Of a stretch of DNA of 64,000 bases, positions 24,280 through 34,159 are shown one piece after another (positions within the stretch are counted from its first letter, which is position 1; every line of letters starts with the position of its first letter). The translations under genes were made by a program, and so were the position numbers. Location of the stretch: the NCBI GenBank assembly GCA_051294375.1, contig JBJCIZ010000016.1, positions 31,726 through 95,725 of the forward strand, in the 5' to 3' direction. Origin of the DNA: Paraspadella gotoi. Its lineage: Eukaryota; Chaetognatha. Below the pieces are notes generated by a model. The model saw only the letters and a program-made list of their open reading frames with translations. It was not told the origin of the DNA and did no database searches.

Positions 24280-24600
24280 AATAAACAATGAGTGAGGGTT
24301 CATAGTGAAGGGATAAAATGGAATACTAAAGGATGCAGAGGAGAAGTTTGGAGTGAAGATTCATTTCTCTCTCACGTCGATCTAAAGATCAGACATATTG
24401 TCTTAAACTGTCTTTTAGATACTCTGTTCTCTGCCTAATAAAAGGAAACATTATAATTACACCATTTCGTTTAACAATTACTATTTGATTATTCACTTTC
24501 GTTCCACGATACGGACCGGAGATGTTGCCACCCGTGTTCGACGCGCATGGCGTTCGGCGGGATCACGACGGGGTGTTCTAAGATATCAGGTGGGGGAATT
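24280..24600 (+). other. Possible 3' LTR or 3' UTR of the envelope-bearing element
   Basis: A poly(A) signal (AATAAA, 24437-24442) follows the envelope-like region by about 260 bp. No second copy of this sequence was found in the window, so LTR status is unproven. Confidence 0.3.
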
Positions 24601-26365
24601 TGGGGTTCTCCCGAACAGACGGCACAATGTCAATTAAAACAGAGCCCTCAATGATCTCATTTTCCTCAACTTCTTCGTCTACATACGCGTTATATTCCTC
24701 ATCAGTAATGATAATGGGACAAGACCTCAATCGCCCGGTACCGAATTAACAAGCCCTCATCAAGCAGTGCTATTACGCGATCGGTTCAATACAGGCATGT
24801 GCCAACAATGAAAGTGCAAGATCCAGTGAACAATGTCCGGACCGGTCTCCTCGACCGTTCGGCCCGCTGGATAGTCTGAACCTCCGAAGAAATTTTGGCT
24901 TCATTGTATAGTTTTTCGAATTTGTTAATTCAATTACTGTAATTCTTTCACAAACCGTCTAACTCCTCGCTCATTTTGATTATCTTTTTATTAAAAACCT
25001 GGTTTTATGGCCAAAGTTTCTTCGTCGTCATCACGTGACGATGGCATTTTTTTTTTCCAACTCACTTTGCGTAGTCTTCGGCTCCGGCCCGTACTTAACA
25101 GCCCGGTCACAATAGACCGTGCTCAGAGTTAGAAAAAATGGTGGTATCGGCGGGTCCCAGTTAGCGGCCCCATTTACTCAGACACCTTTAATCACAGTTC
25201 ACAGTAAAACGCAATTCAAGGCGTTTGATTTAGACCCAGAACAAGGAAGCCAAGTCCTCCAGCCCCGGGCTGCTTTGGCTAATTTTATAATTAGTTTGAT
25301 GACTTTAAGTTTTTAATATTTAGTACTGTCTTAGTTAGCCTCAGCTGGAATTATATCTATCTCCAAAACGCCAAGTTGATAACGTAATTGTGTTGATGTA
25401 ATCGTCATTGATGAGGATTGGTGAGTTGATGTGGTTGTTTAAAGAACTTTAACAATTAATTATCATTTTTCAAATAATTAATTCCTCACAATCATTTCTT
25501 ATTTCATACTTAGTAAGCGTCTTCAGGGGAGTGTAGAAAAATATCTTAATATCTTCCATTAACGGCGAAACCTGGGTTCATTTTGACAGTACTAGCTTTT
25601 CTAAATGGTGGCAACGAACTAACAATGATCAGTATTTACATAACGACGCCAAGTATTGCACTGCGTACGACCTCTCTTTACACCAATACAATATATTTAG
25701 TTTAGTGTCTTGCCAAGCGGCTTAGCTATTTCGCTTGTTAAAATTATCCCATTAAAAAGTCCTAAAGCAACTTTTAGTAGAGGCTTTAATTTGCACCTGA
25801 AGACGAGGTTAACTTACCATTATTATTTGACATCTGGATAGTTCAGTGTCTGAACTTTCCAAATCTGGGGGAACAAAGGCGTAGTTTTCCTGGTTTCATC
25901 GTGAAATTTATTATTTAATGGAACTGGTTTCGCTGTTTTCGCTGTTTTTCGCTGTTTTCGTAACTCGTCGCTCCTCGTCGCTACTAGTCGCTTTTGAAAT
26001 TTTTCCACCGCCTAATCATCTAATGCGTGATCAGGTCCTCGTTCAAAACCAAATTTCTCGTGTTATCGTGTCTCAATATCACTTTTCTAACAGTTGCCAT
26101 GGAAATTTCGGGACCCTCTTCATTCGCCACGTGTTTTTTTTAATTAATTTTCATTTTCTGCACCGCCAAGGTCGCCATCGCCGCCATCGACTTGTGAAAA
26201 ACGTGAAAACATTTGGTGGGGCAAAGCGAGCACCGCTGAAATTAACTTTTTCAACGCCTCTCTGTGGCTCTCTTAATTTTCATTTTCCGTGCCGCGATGA
26301 CCACCGCAGCCGCGACGAAACGAAAAAATCCATCAGAAATTTGACGCTTGTCTAGTGTCACATGT
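24600..26365. other. No supported gene
   Basis: Balanced base composition with short frames on both strands (for example 25119-25316 plus, 25823-26008 minus), none with recognisable motifs or splice support. There is a local repeat of TCGCTGTTTTCGCTG-type words near 25925-25960. Confidence 0.35.
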
Positions 26366-27220
26366 ATACCATGATGGAAAAAAAAATTGTTACAGCAACT
26401 GTTTAACTATTATTTATTTTTTATATATATATATTTTTTTAATATATTTTAATTAAAATAATATTATTAAAAAGATTATTATTTTTATTAAAATTGATTA
26501 AATGATAAATTTTAATTCATATGTTTAAAAAAGAATGGTATTAAAAATTATAAAATTTAATTTTTTTAAAAATAAATATATTTTTATCTTTGGATACATT
26601 AATATATTAAAAGTTTTGATTAATAGTTTTTAAGACCTGTTATGTTATTATTTTGTAAGTATGAAAAAGGTTTTAAACTACTAAAGTCGGTCCAAAATCA
26701 GGGATAAAATAGTTTATTTATTAAATAAATGGATAAATTTTATATTGGTTGTATCAATTTTATAAAAAAATAAAAAAATAATAAAAAATTTAAGATTATA
26801 TTTTATTGCTTTGTGCAGTAAAGTGGAGCAGTTAAAAATTTTAAAAAATATTTGGGTAATTAAATAAAGATATTTCAATGTGAGATAGTATGATTAACTA
26901 TAATAAAAAATATTTTGTTCATATAATCTTGGGAATAAAATAATAAAATTAAAAATATTTTTATAAAATAGTAAATTTAAAAAAAAAATTGTTTTAAACT
27001 TTTAATAAAGATTTAGATTCTTCTTAAAAAGTTCAATAAAAAAAAAGTGTTATTAAAAATATAAAAAAATTAATATTTGGGGGAAATAAAAAATTAGGAT
27101 TTTTTTATTCTTTCTAATATAAATTTATATATGTTAAAACTTTTATCATTTTTTGTGGTTTAAATATTGAGGCAAAATAGTTTTTGTTTTACAACGAATT
27201 TTTTTATTTTTCATAGAAAA

Positions 27221-27264
27221 AATGGACATGTTTCGGCTTTAGTTGCAAGCCTTCTTCAGCGTCA
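27221..27264 (-). ncRNA. Hammerhead ribozyme motif 2 (left arm)
   Basis: Minus-strand core CTGAAGA (27259-27253), stem II GGCTT/AAGCC with a GCAACTA loop, GAAAC, palindromic ACATGT and GTC (27227-27225). The base pairing position two of stem I is changed to A compared with the right arm, so stem I is weakened here. Confidence 0.7.
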
Positions 27265-27327
27265 AACAATTTGTGTTTTCACAAATTTTCACAAATTTCA
27301 CAAATTCACAAATTTCACAAATTGTTT

Positions 27328-27370
27328 GACGCTGAAGAAGGCTTGCAACTAAAGCCGAAACATGTCCGTT
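27328..27370 (+). ncRNA. Hammerhead ribozyme motif 3 (right arm)
   Basis: Plus-strand core CTGAAGA (27332-27338), stem II GGCTT/AAGCC, GAAAC, ACATGT and cleavage triplet GTC (27364-27366). Stem I can pair GACG before the core with CGTT after the cleavage site. Position 7 of the core is variable in natural hammerheads, so A in CUGAAGA is acceptable. Confidence 0.75.
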
Positions 27371-28467
27371 TTTTCTATAAAAAATAAAAAATTCGTTGTA
27401 AAACAAAAACCATTTTGCCTCAATACACAGAACAACGAAAGGAAAGGTTATTACCAATAGGTTTAAATATTAAAATATAATATAATATTTTTTTAGCGAG
27501 TTTAAATTAGAGCCAAACTTTATCAATGAGGTAAGTCTGAAGTTTGATTTTAAAACCTTCCCAAATAAAACTTTATATATTTCTAAAAAAATTTTAATTG
27601 GACTAAAATTTTTTAAAATAGCAAGAAGCATTAATAATTAATTTTTAATATTAATTTATAGATAGGAAATATTAAAAAATTTTTATTTGAATTTTATATT
27701 TTTAAAAACAGATTCAGGTAACTTATGGGGTAGTTAAGGTAATTGAGTAATATTTTTTTTATTTTTTTTTCAAAATAAGTATTTTCAAATAGTTTTTATT
27801 ATTGTTATTATTATATTTTAATAATAAGTGGGTTAAAATTAAAAAAAACTTAAAAAAATTATTATCATTATTTTTATTAATAAAATATTAATATTTTAAA
27901 AAGTTATAATATAATTTTTGTTTAACTTTTTAAGCTTTATTAGAATCAATTAAAAAAATTTAAAATAATTTTTTTATATTATATGATTTTATTAAGATAT
28001 TACTACATAATTTAATTTATTGTACTATTATGTTTAAATTTTTTAAAAAGTATTTAAAGTTTATTAATTATATATCCATGGGTAGTAAAAAAATGTTCAA
28101 TCGCTCAATCTTTTTATAATTCTACCCTATTGTGCAGTAATAATAAATTTTTTATAAAAAATTAATTTTTTTTATTATTTTTTAAAAATTATTTTTTATT
28201 ATAAATCCAATAAAATATCTAATTCTATAAAATATTTTTTATAATTTTTTTATATTAATGATTAAATAATAATTATAAAATTATTATAATTAATATAAAA
28301 ATTATTTTTTCATCTAATAAATAAATTATTTTTTCTTTAATTTTGGATAGGTTTTGGTGGTTTAAAACTTGTATCACTTTTATAAAATAATGATATAAGG
28401 TTAAAAATAAATTAAGATTAAATTTAAGTTAAGAAACCGTGACAATTTTTTTTCCATCATGGTAGAT

Positions 28468-28916
28468 AATTTTCCATTCTGCCGTCATTACATCGTCTTA
28501 GACATTACATCGTGTTCGTGTCATCCTCTCCATTTTAGGACCTTGTTGCAGCATCGTTCTTGGTAAGCATAACTTCCTTTTGTTTTAAATTTTTTGCATT
28601 TTATTTCTATATGTAATCATATTTTCTGGTGAGGCAGTAGAAAAATGTTTTATGCCCCTTCAATGACTCCATTTTAATCTCAGCCCTTACGTTTTTTTTT
28701 TGGTATAGCACAAGGTAAATATAGTTATTTTCTCGGTTACTGTGCCACTTTTTTGAAATTTAGGTTTATTCTCAACCTAGTTCTTCGTCACCCTGACTGT
28801 CCGTGTCCGCAATGGCGTCTGCCTCGTCGTTCTCATTAGCATTACTGTCTTCCTTGCTATATTAGTTTGGTAAGTTTTGAAAATTAACACAATTAATTTT
28901 ATGTAGTAATCGATTT
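28468..28916. other. No supported gene
   Basis: Mixed sequence with GTAAG and AG words that could be splice sites, but no coding block large enough to support an exon. Confidence 0.3.
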
Positions 28917-29063
28917 GTGATAGTTTAGGGTTAGGGGTGGTTAAGGTTAAAAGGGTTAGGGATTAGGTAATATTTTTTTTCATTTTTTTTTGTAAATAAG
29001 TACTTTTAAGTGGTTTTTCAAAAGCCGCCAAAACTGCGGTAGGCGAAAGTAAAATTTAGCCTA
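28917..29063. mobile_element. Foldback/MITE element with TTAGGG-like core (copy 2)
   Basis: Same word order as 18280-18480: TTTAGGGTTAGGGG, GGTAATATTTTTTT, CAAAAGCCGCC, then GGCGAAAGTAAA. It appears truncated on its left side. Confidence 0.5.
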
Positions 29064-29530
29064 TTATTATTCTCCTCTTCGATCTTAATGCGGCCCTTTC
29101 CCTTTTTAAGTCAGATTTTGTAAAGTGGAGATCCTGATTATTATTATTAGTAAGAAAGTAAATAAAATCGCCGGCCGAATTCTTTAAAAATTCCAATGCC
29201 CGCTAAGAAATATTTTGCTCCCTCTGTGCAAACGCCGGTCGCCAAACGTTACCTTATTTAGAAGTATTTTAAGAATTATTTACTTTACAAATGTAAACCA
29301 AATTTTCTCTCTCTCGCCGTATAAAAATGAATGCCACTTTGTACAATTAGCCAATTCGATTCCATTCGCTTTTCTGATTTCAATAAATCGATTCATCTCA
29401 TTTTGTTTGCCATTTTTATCTCGACCACCTCCACTGTAAATTGTCCTCAAAAAAGGATTATTATTCTCCTCTTCGATCTTAATGCAATGTTTTCCATTTT
29501 TAAATCAGTTTTTGTAAAGTGAACTAATAT
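29062..29530 (+). repeat. Direct repeat pair of about 75 bp
   Basis: The segment starting ATTATTATTCTCCTCTTCGA at about 29062 recurs at about 29456 (CTCCTCTTCGATCTTAATGC, later TTTTGTAAAGTG). It bounds about 320 bp that include an A/C-rich mini-ORF. It could be a short LTR pair or a local duplication. Confidence 0.55.
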
Positions 29531-29631
29531 TGTACTCAAAATAGAATTATTTATTAATTTATTTTATTAATTTATTTTATTAATTTTTTATTTATTAATT
29601 TATTAATTCTCTCTCTCCAGAAAATTGGATT

Positions 29632-30115
29632 ATGGAAAGACATCCGCATCATCCGCCAGAGAGTCCGCGCTGTGTTCCTCGCCTTCTCCCTTGCATTGAT
29701 GACGGGGTCTCACTCGCGGATGCAATGACGGCGGCCATCGACGTGCATGACCATCAACCAGCACCACATCCTCTTTGGCCGCCATTTCCGCCTCCTCAAC
29801 CGGCACCTCCACCTTCTTGGCTGCAACCAACAGTCGCATCCCAGCTGGCGCCGCCATCATTCCCCAGATAGGCGGCAACGAGACAAAAATCTTACGCGGC
29901 GGCCTGCGCTGCGGCGCCAACTTGGAGTCGCCACCCGCCACCGCCACGAACAGAAAAACATGACTGGAGTCCTAGACCACGCCCTCCACAACGCCAAGAA
30001 GATTGTCCTTCAGACTTTTTTCGGGGGGCGAGGATATGGCGACGAAGGTTTCGTCTCTTAGTCTCTCAACGATTGAACATGTCTGTCAATAACTATTGTG
30101 AAATAAATGTATTTA
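29632..30115 (+). other. GC-rich coding-like island, unidentified
   Basis: An isolated GC-rich block in AT-rich surroundings. Plus-strand frames are Pro/His-rich (79 codons from 29632) or shifted (104 codons from 29747), and a 105-codon minus frame overlaps. None matches a family I know. The sequence ends with AATAAA near 30100, which favours a plus-strand transcript with frame damage, perhaps a retroelement gag remnant. Confidence 0.3.
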
Positions 30116-30432
30116 ATTGCTTCTACATTAAAGCGTAGTAAAAATTTTTAATTTAACTTTAATTAAAATTCTAAAAGTGAGGAACAAACAACATTATACT
30201 AATGCACATTTAAGTATAAAAAAAATTTTTAATAAATTTTACAATTTACGTAGTAGGCCATATTTATACTAGTACTAATCCAATAAATGTTAAAATTTCA
30301 AAATAGTTTTTTGTAAGATTTTTTGGCAGATTTGGATTCGTCATGAAAAGTTGATATAAAGAAATATAACTCTTTTTTAAAAATTCCATTATTAAGTTGA
30401 TCAAATATCAGAAAAACCTATATTTTAAGCAG

Positions 30433-30523
30433 AAAATTATTTTAGCGAAAACAAAGTTTAGAGTTTGTACTACAACGATTTTTTATTTAAGTAGTACAAA
30501 CTCTAAACTTTGTTTTCGCTAAA
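30433..30523. repeat. Perfect hairpin with arms of about 34 bp
   Basis: TTTTAGCGAAAACAAAGTTT and its following bases to GTACTAC are exactly mirrored after a loop of about 20 bases. Short direct repeats (AAGCAGAAAATTA) flank it on both sides, and an AACGAAACGAAAGGAA block like that of the hammerhead elements follows. It is likely a foldback element. Confidence 0.75.
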
Positions 30524-30675
30524 ACACCAAAACACAACGAAACGAAAGGAATACCACATTAAAGCAGAAAATTAAAATTTCTATGTTAAAACTTAAATAT
30601 ATTTTTTTTAAATTTTTAACCCACTTATTAAAAGAATTTTTAAAAATGATTTATGGAGAACGTTTTAGGTCATGT

Positions 30676-31035
30676 GGGTCATGTCACTGACCACCGTGGT
30701 AACTGGTGGTTGATTTGCCACTGACTTTACACTGAGGACACTAAGGCCAACTTTCGGTTATAAAAGCCGACAAGCTTACGACGTACAAACAACTCGAAAT
30801 CTCTTTAATACTTTCTCGTTCACCGTTATAATTGTTAGACATTGTGTATAGAATATCAATTTCGTTGTGTTTTTAGATTTGATATTAATATCAAATAAAA
30901 TTTGTTGACAAAAACAAATAAATTGTTTTTTTCCAAATTGTTTATGTTAAACTCTTTGTACATTTTATTAAATGTATCTTTGTTTAAACCCGTCTTATTA
31001 TATCAATTATTCACGTCGCCATAATGGTGATTCCT
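30676..31035 (+). mobile_element. Candidate solo LTR 1
   Basis: Contains a TATA box (TATAAAAG, 30759-30766), poly(A) signals (AATAAA, 30894-30899 and near 30918) and a terminal ACGTCGCCATAATGG. The same order (TATA, AATAAA, ACGTCGCCATA) occurs at 31857-32262. No internal coding region is attached. Ends are approximate. Confidence 0.4.
30759..30766 (+). promoter_or_regulatory. TATA box of candidate solo LTR 1
   Basis: A TATAAAAG word preceded by GGT in a more GC-balanced segment, about 130 bases upstream of the first poly(A) signal. Confidence 0.5.
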
Positions 31036-31184
31036 CGACTTTAAGAATAAATTACTCAACCTTCCCAAAACAAACCTTGAAGCAAGAATGACCATTCACC
31101 GCAAAGTTCTATTTTTAAATAGTTGTTTTATAAATGATTATAACTGTTTAATGCCTTGATAATTAAAGCTGTTAATTTTCTGAG

Positions 31185-31420
31185 ATCCTGTTGGTTATCC
31201 GTTTCTTCTGTGCACCCTCAGCAGCAATTGAACACGTCCTGGACTTGCCACTAGGTTTGGGGGTTTTCCAAGCCCACCAAAGCAGTTTACTGCCATCCTC
31301 ATGATTCCCGCCGGGTTGGTACCATTTGAGATCGAATTGGGTACCTCATGATCATGAGGTGATGGTAACACAATGATCTACCGGGTCACAACTGAAAGTG
31401 TAATGCTTATTGGCGGCTTG
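31185..31420 (-). mobile_element. Possible tRNA-derived SINE (family B)
   Basis: Read on the minus strand, CCAATTCGATCT (31340-31329) resembles a pol III B box in a tRNA-like T arm flanked by GGTACC words that can pair. The A box is weak. The balanced composition and sharp contrast with the flanks support an inserted element. Confidence 0.3.
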
Positions 31421-31529
31421 AACTTGAAGCAATGCAGATAGTGAAAGTCACCACCCTCGTCCCTCAACCCAATTGCTGACCGTTTAAAAATTATAACATC
31501 AAAATATTGTTTTTCCTTTTATTTCGTTG

Positions 31530-31770
31530 CGTTATTTGTTTGAGGTGGAAAATGAATATTGTTTACGTACAAGTTTTATTAAGAAACAAAGTTCGGACAC
31601 GTTTTGGCTTCAATCAGCTTAAAAATATTGATTTGTGAAACAAATATTTTTACAGACTCTCTCTCTTCAAACTTCAAATCAATTCATTTTTGCCCTGATG
31701 AAGGCTTACATTGAAGCCGAAACATGTCCGAAATTTATGTTTAATTTTTTACCTCAAACATAAAAATAAC
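31530..31770. mobile_element. Hammerhead-bearing foldback element, asymmetric
   Basis: The left part (GTTTGAGGTGG...CGGACACGTTTTGGCTTCAA) and the right part (AGGCTTACATTGAAGCC...ACCTCAAAC) are diverged inverse copies around a CT-rich spacer. The left flank has CCTTTTATTTCGTTGCG, the inverse of the terminal block. The left hammerhead copy has lost stem II bases (31593-31620); the right copy is better kept. Confidence 0.65.
31691..31732 (+). ncRNA. Hammerhead ribozyme motif 4
   Basis: Core CTGATGA (31695-31701) is the textbook form, followed by stem II GGCTT/AAGCC with an ACATTG loop, GAAAC (31719-31723), ACATGT and GTC (31726-31728). The base before the core is C instead of G, which breaks the first stem I pair, so activity is doubtful. 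Confidence 0.65.
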
Positions 31771-31856
31771 AATTAAAATAAATTTAAAATAAATATTAAT
31801 TATTAAATTTAAAAAATTGTATTACTGCACAAAAAGGTGTATATTACTGTGAAAAC

Positions 31857-32262
31857 TGAGACTCGACGGACGAGAGAAAACAAAATTAAATGGATTAACA
31901 AAACACCGACCGCTGGTACCTAAAGTTGGTTGCGGACATCGAATAGTAAAGTTACCCGATTTAATAATCTTTTAAATCTTTTATTAAGATGCAGGACAGT
32001 TTGAAACAACTGTGGAGGACGGTCGACGACTATTATGGTCGACGATTCGACCGGCCTTTTCGTCCCCGTTGGGTCACTTGATATGACCGACGTTTCTCTC
32101 TCTTTCTCTCTCTTTCTGACTCATGCTCTCCTCCTTATAAGTTGACCCCGTTGGACGATATTCTCTCTCTAATAAACCTTTCATTGTTATGAACTATTCT
32201 CACATTGTACATCGTAATAAATGTATATTATCATAAACATCGTCTCCTTTTCCAACGTCGCC
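31857..32262 (+). mobile_element. Candidate solo LTR 2
   Basis: Starts TGTGAAAACTGAGACTCG and ends near ACGTCGCCATACA, so TG...CA ends are possible. It contains a TATA-like CTTATAAG (about 32134-32141), a CT-rich initiator area and poly(A) signals at 32171-32176 and 32216-32221. About 405 bp. No attached internal region was recognised. Confidence 0.45.
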
Positions 32263-32549
32263 ATACAACCTCATTTTTATCTACAGAGTATTCATTCTTT
32301 TTAAAATTATCTACTTGTTCATATTATTTTTTTAATTGATTTAAAAGTAATTTATTGAATAAATAGCAATAATTTTGTTCTGGTTTCATGATTCAATCGC
32401 TTACAATTTATGATGACATTACCATCTATTTATAACATTTGCATGTCCTTTATTTATTTTGATATTTAAATTCCATTATTTCAGGTTGTAAGAAATTGAA
32501 TCATTAAGCCAGAAAAAAATTATTGCTATTTATTCAATAAATTACTTTG

Positions 32550-33480
32550 TTATAATTTCCTTTCTTTCGTTGCGTTTGGGACATAGGAAAAAGTTTAAAT
32601 TGTGATTCAGCAACGAATTTATTTAATAATAATAAACGGACTTGTTTCGGTTCGGTTTACGAACCTTCTTCAGCGCAGTTAAGGACAGTTGTGAATTATT
32701 TCATTATTTGGTGCATAAAGAAGGGAGAGAGAGAGGGAAAGAGAGAGAGAGGGCAAAGTTTTCCAACTCAGACTCAGAGTTGAGAAAGGACAGTGGTTGA
32801 ATGTGTGAGGACAGGTTAAGTTAGAGACAGAGATATTGATTTTTTTGGAGGGTAGGTGAAATGAAATGGTGAAAGGAGTGAGAGAGAGAGAGAATACATT
32901 ATACAATGTACAAACAGTAAAAATAGTTTAGGCTAAAATAACAATTAACTGTTAATAAATTAAATTGGTGGGTTTAAAGTAGTCGGCAGTCGGCAGGCGT
33001 ACCAGGCCAGAGAGAGAGTAGCTTTAGGAATTTTCCCGCAAGGAAGCCTTCCAAGTCCTGCACACATAAGCTCAACAACATTGTCATCTCATCCACTGAC
33101 ACGTCTATGACCCGACATCATCGTTTTTATCCTTCATTTGCATAAAACAAAGAGGGCCAGCTCATTTTGAGCTCTTAATTCTTATACTTTCACTTTACTA
33201 AAAACTTAGCTATCCCTCAAAAACTAATCTTTCAAAATTTCATTTTCTTTTTCTACTTAAACAAAAAACTACTTTAAACCCACCAATTTAATTTATTAAC
33301 AGTTAATGTTATTTTAGCCTAAACTATTTTTACTGTTTGTACATTGTATAAAGTATTGTCTCTCTCTCTCTCAGTCCTTTCACCATTTCATTTCACCATT
33401 TCATTTCACCTCCAAAAAATTCAATATCTCTGTCTCTAACTTAACCTGTCCTCACACATTCAACCACTGTCCTTTCTCTA
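32550..33480. mobile_element. Hammerhead-bearing foldback element, about 0.9 kb
   Basis: Order from the left: an ATTTCCTTTCTTTCGTTGCG block, AACGAATTT, a hammerhead core (minus), GTGCATAAAGAAGG, a GA-rich stretch and GAGGACAGGTTAAG. Then comes an AGTGAGAGAG...CAGTAAAAATAG stretch ending GGTGGGTTTAAAGTAG at about 32986. After a spacer of about 280 bp the last third returns inverted (33265-33480). The right arm stops where a SINE begins, so its own hammerhead is missing. Confidence 0.75.
32634..32677 (-). ncRNA. Hammerhead ribozyme motif 5
   Basis: Minus-strand core CTGAAGA (32673-32667), stem II of six pairs GGTTCG/CGAACC with a TAAAC loop, GAAAC and GTC (32641-32639). Stem III has AA in its loop instead of AT, so it is no longer a perfect palindrome. 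Stem II differs from the other copies but remains paired, which is compensatory change. Confidence 0.7.
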
Positions 33481-33483
33481 TGG

Positions 33484-33665
33484 TGGACTAAAATCCACCA
33501 ACCGTTCATCAGCGGCCATTGGTGCCGGAGGCAAGTAATTCGCTTCCCAACCCAAAGGTCCGGGGTTCTAGCCCGGTGGCCGCCTAGCAGTTAAGAGGGA
33601 CGGGGCGCTTAACCCGCCTGTAACAGTTAGTTACAGCCTGATCCGAAGCTCAGGGACTGCTTATA
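33484..33665 (+). mobile_element. tRNA-derived SINE (family A, copy 1)
   Basis: The T-arm-like stem-loop CCGGGGTTCTAGCCCGG (33560-33576) has a perfect 5 bp stem and a B-box loop. GCCGGAGGCAAGTAATTC upstream can serve as D arm and A box. The body GGGACGGGGCGCTTAACCCG and a GCTCAGGGACTGCTTATAT tail recur at 55799-55990, which proves a dispersed family. Confidence 0.75.
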
Positions 33666-34150
33666 TTGAACGGTTCTGTCATTAATACTTATCAATAATT
33701 ACTGTCTCTTCATAACATTAGTTATTCAAATTATGTATAGTTATTATAGCATGTTAGTATAATCATGTAAAACAAATGAACATAATGACTATTTATATTT
33801 TACTAGATCATACTTGTAGTAGTCTTATGTTTTCCATCATTCTAACATCTTCTTGCTTTCTCACAAAGGATCTTTTCCAAATGATGGATGTTTATTATTT
33901 CAGTATTAATGTTTGATTGAAAAATGTATTAAATAGAAATGTTATAAATTCTAAGCAATCAAAAAAGCTTACAAAATATGATTTAGGTACAGATTTGTCC
34001 TATTTTTGAAAAACTTGTTTTGTACATGGCCACATGGCCTTTATGCAGATGTAATAATAATCATAGATAAGTATTCGGCTAACTACTATTGCAGCACTTG
34101 TTAAAGTGCTAGTGTTAGGAGGAGAGTTACGAGTGATTAAAGTAAACCCT
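33666..34150. other. No supported gene
   Basis: AT-rich DNA between a SINE and a hairpin element. Only a 62-codon frame without recognisable features is present. Confidence 0.35.
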
Positions 34151-34159
34151 TCTGTTGCC

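Larger units (their letters stand above)
27165..27435. mobile_element. Palindromic element with a hammerhead motif in each arm
   Basis: The left arm (about 27170-27275) and right arm (about 27315-27425) are nearly perfect inverse copies around a short spacer of ACAAATTTC-type repeats. Each arm runs from a GAGGCAAAAT...TTTTGTTTTACAACG block to the hammerhead core. The right flank continues with AACAACGAAAGGAAAGG, a terminal block also seen near 30530, 31510 and 32560. Confidence 0.8.
26366..28467. mobile_element. 2.1 kb AT-rich composite foldback element
   Basis: The left edge (ACCATGATGG plus an A run and TTGT, near 26368) has its inverse at the right edge (GACAA, T run, CCATCATGGT, near 28440-28463), giving TIRs of about 26 bp. 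Inside, diverged copies of the 260 bp repeat lie in opposite orientation on the two sides (26630-26765 minus, 28295-28400 plus). A hammerhead-bearing palindrome sits in the middle. The interior is extremely AT-rich with no ORF. Confidence 0.5.

Noticed and set aside
29630-29947. 105-codon minus-strand basic protein
   Set aside because: It overlaps plus-strand frames in a GC-rich island with a plus-strand poly(A) signal, and no family was recognised.
33540-33600. Functional tRNA gene
   Set aside because: The T arm is good but the acceptor stem and anticodon arm do not fold, and the surrounding sequence recurs as a SINE at 55799.
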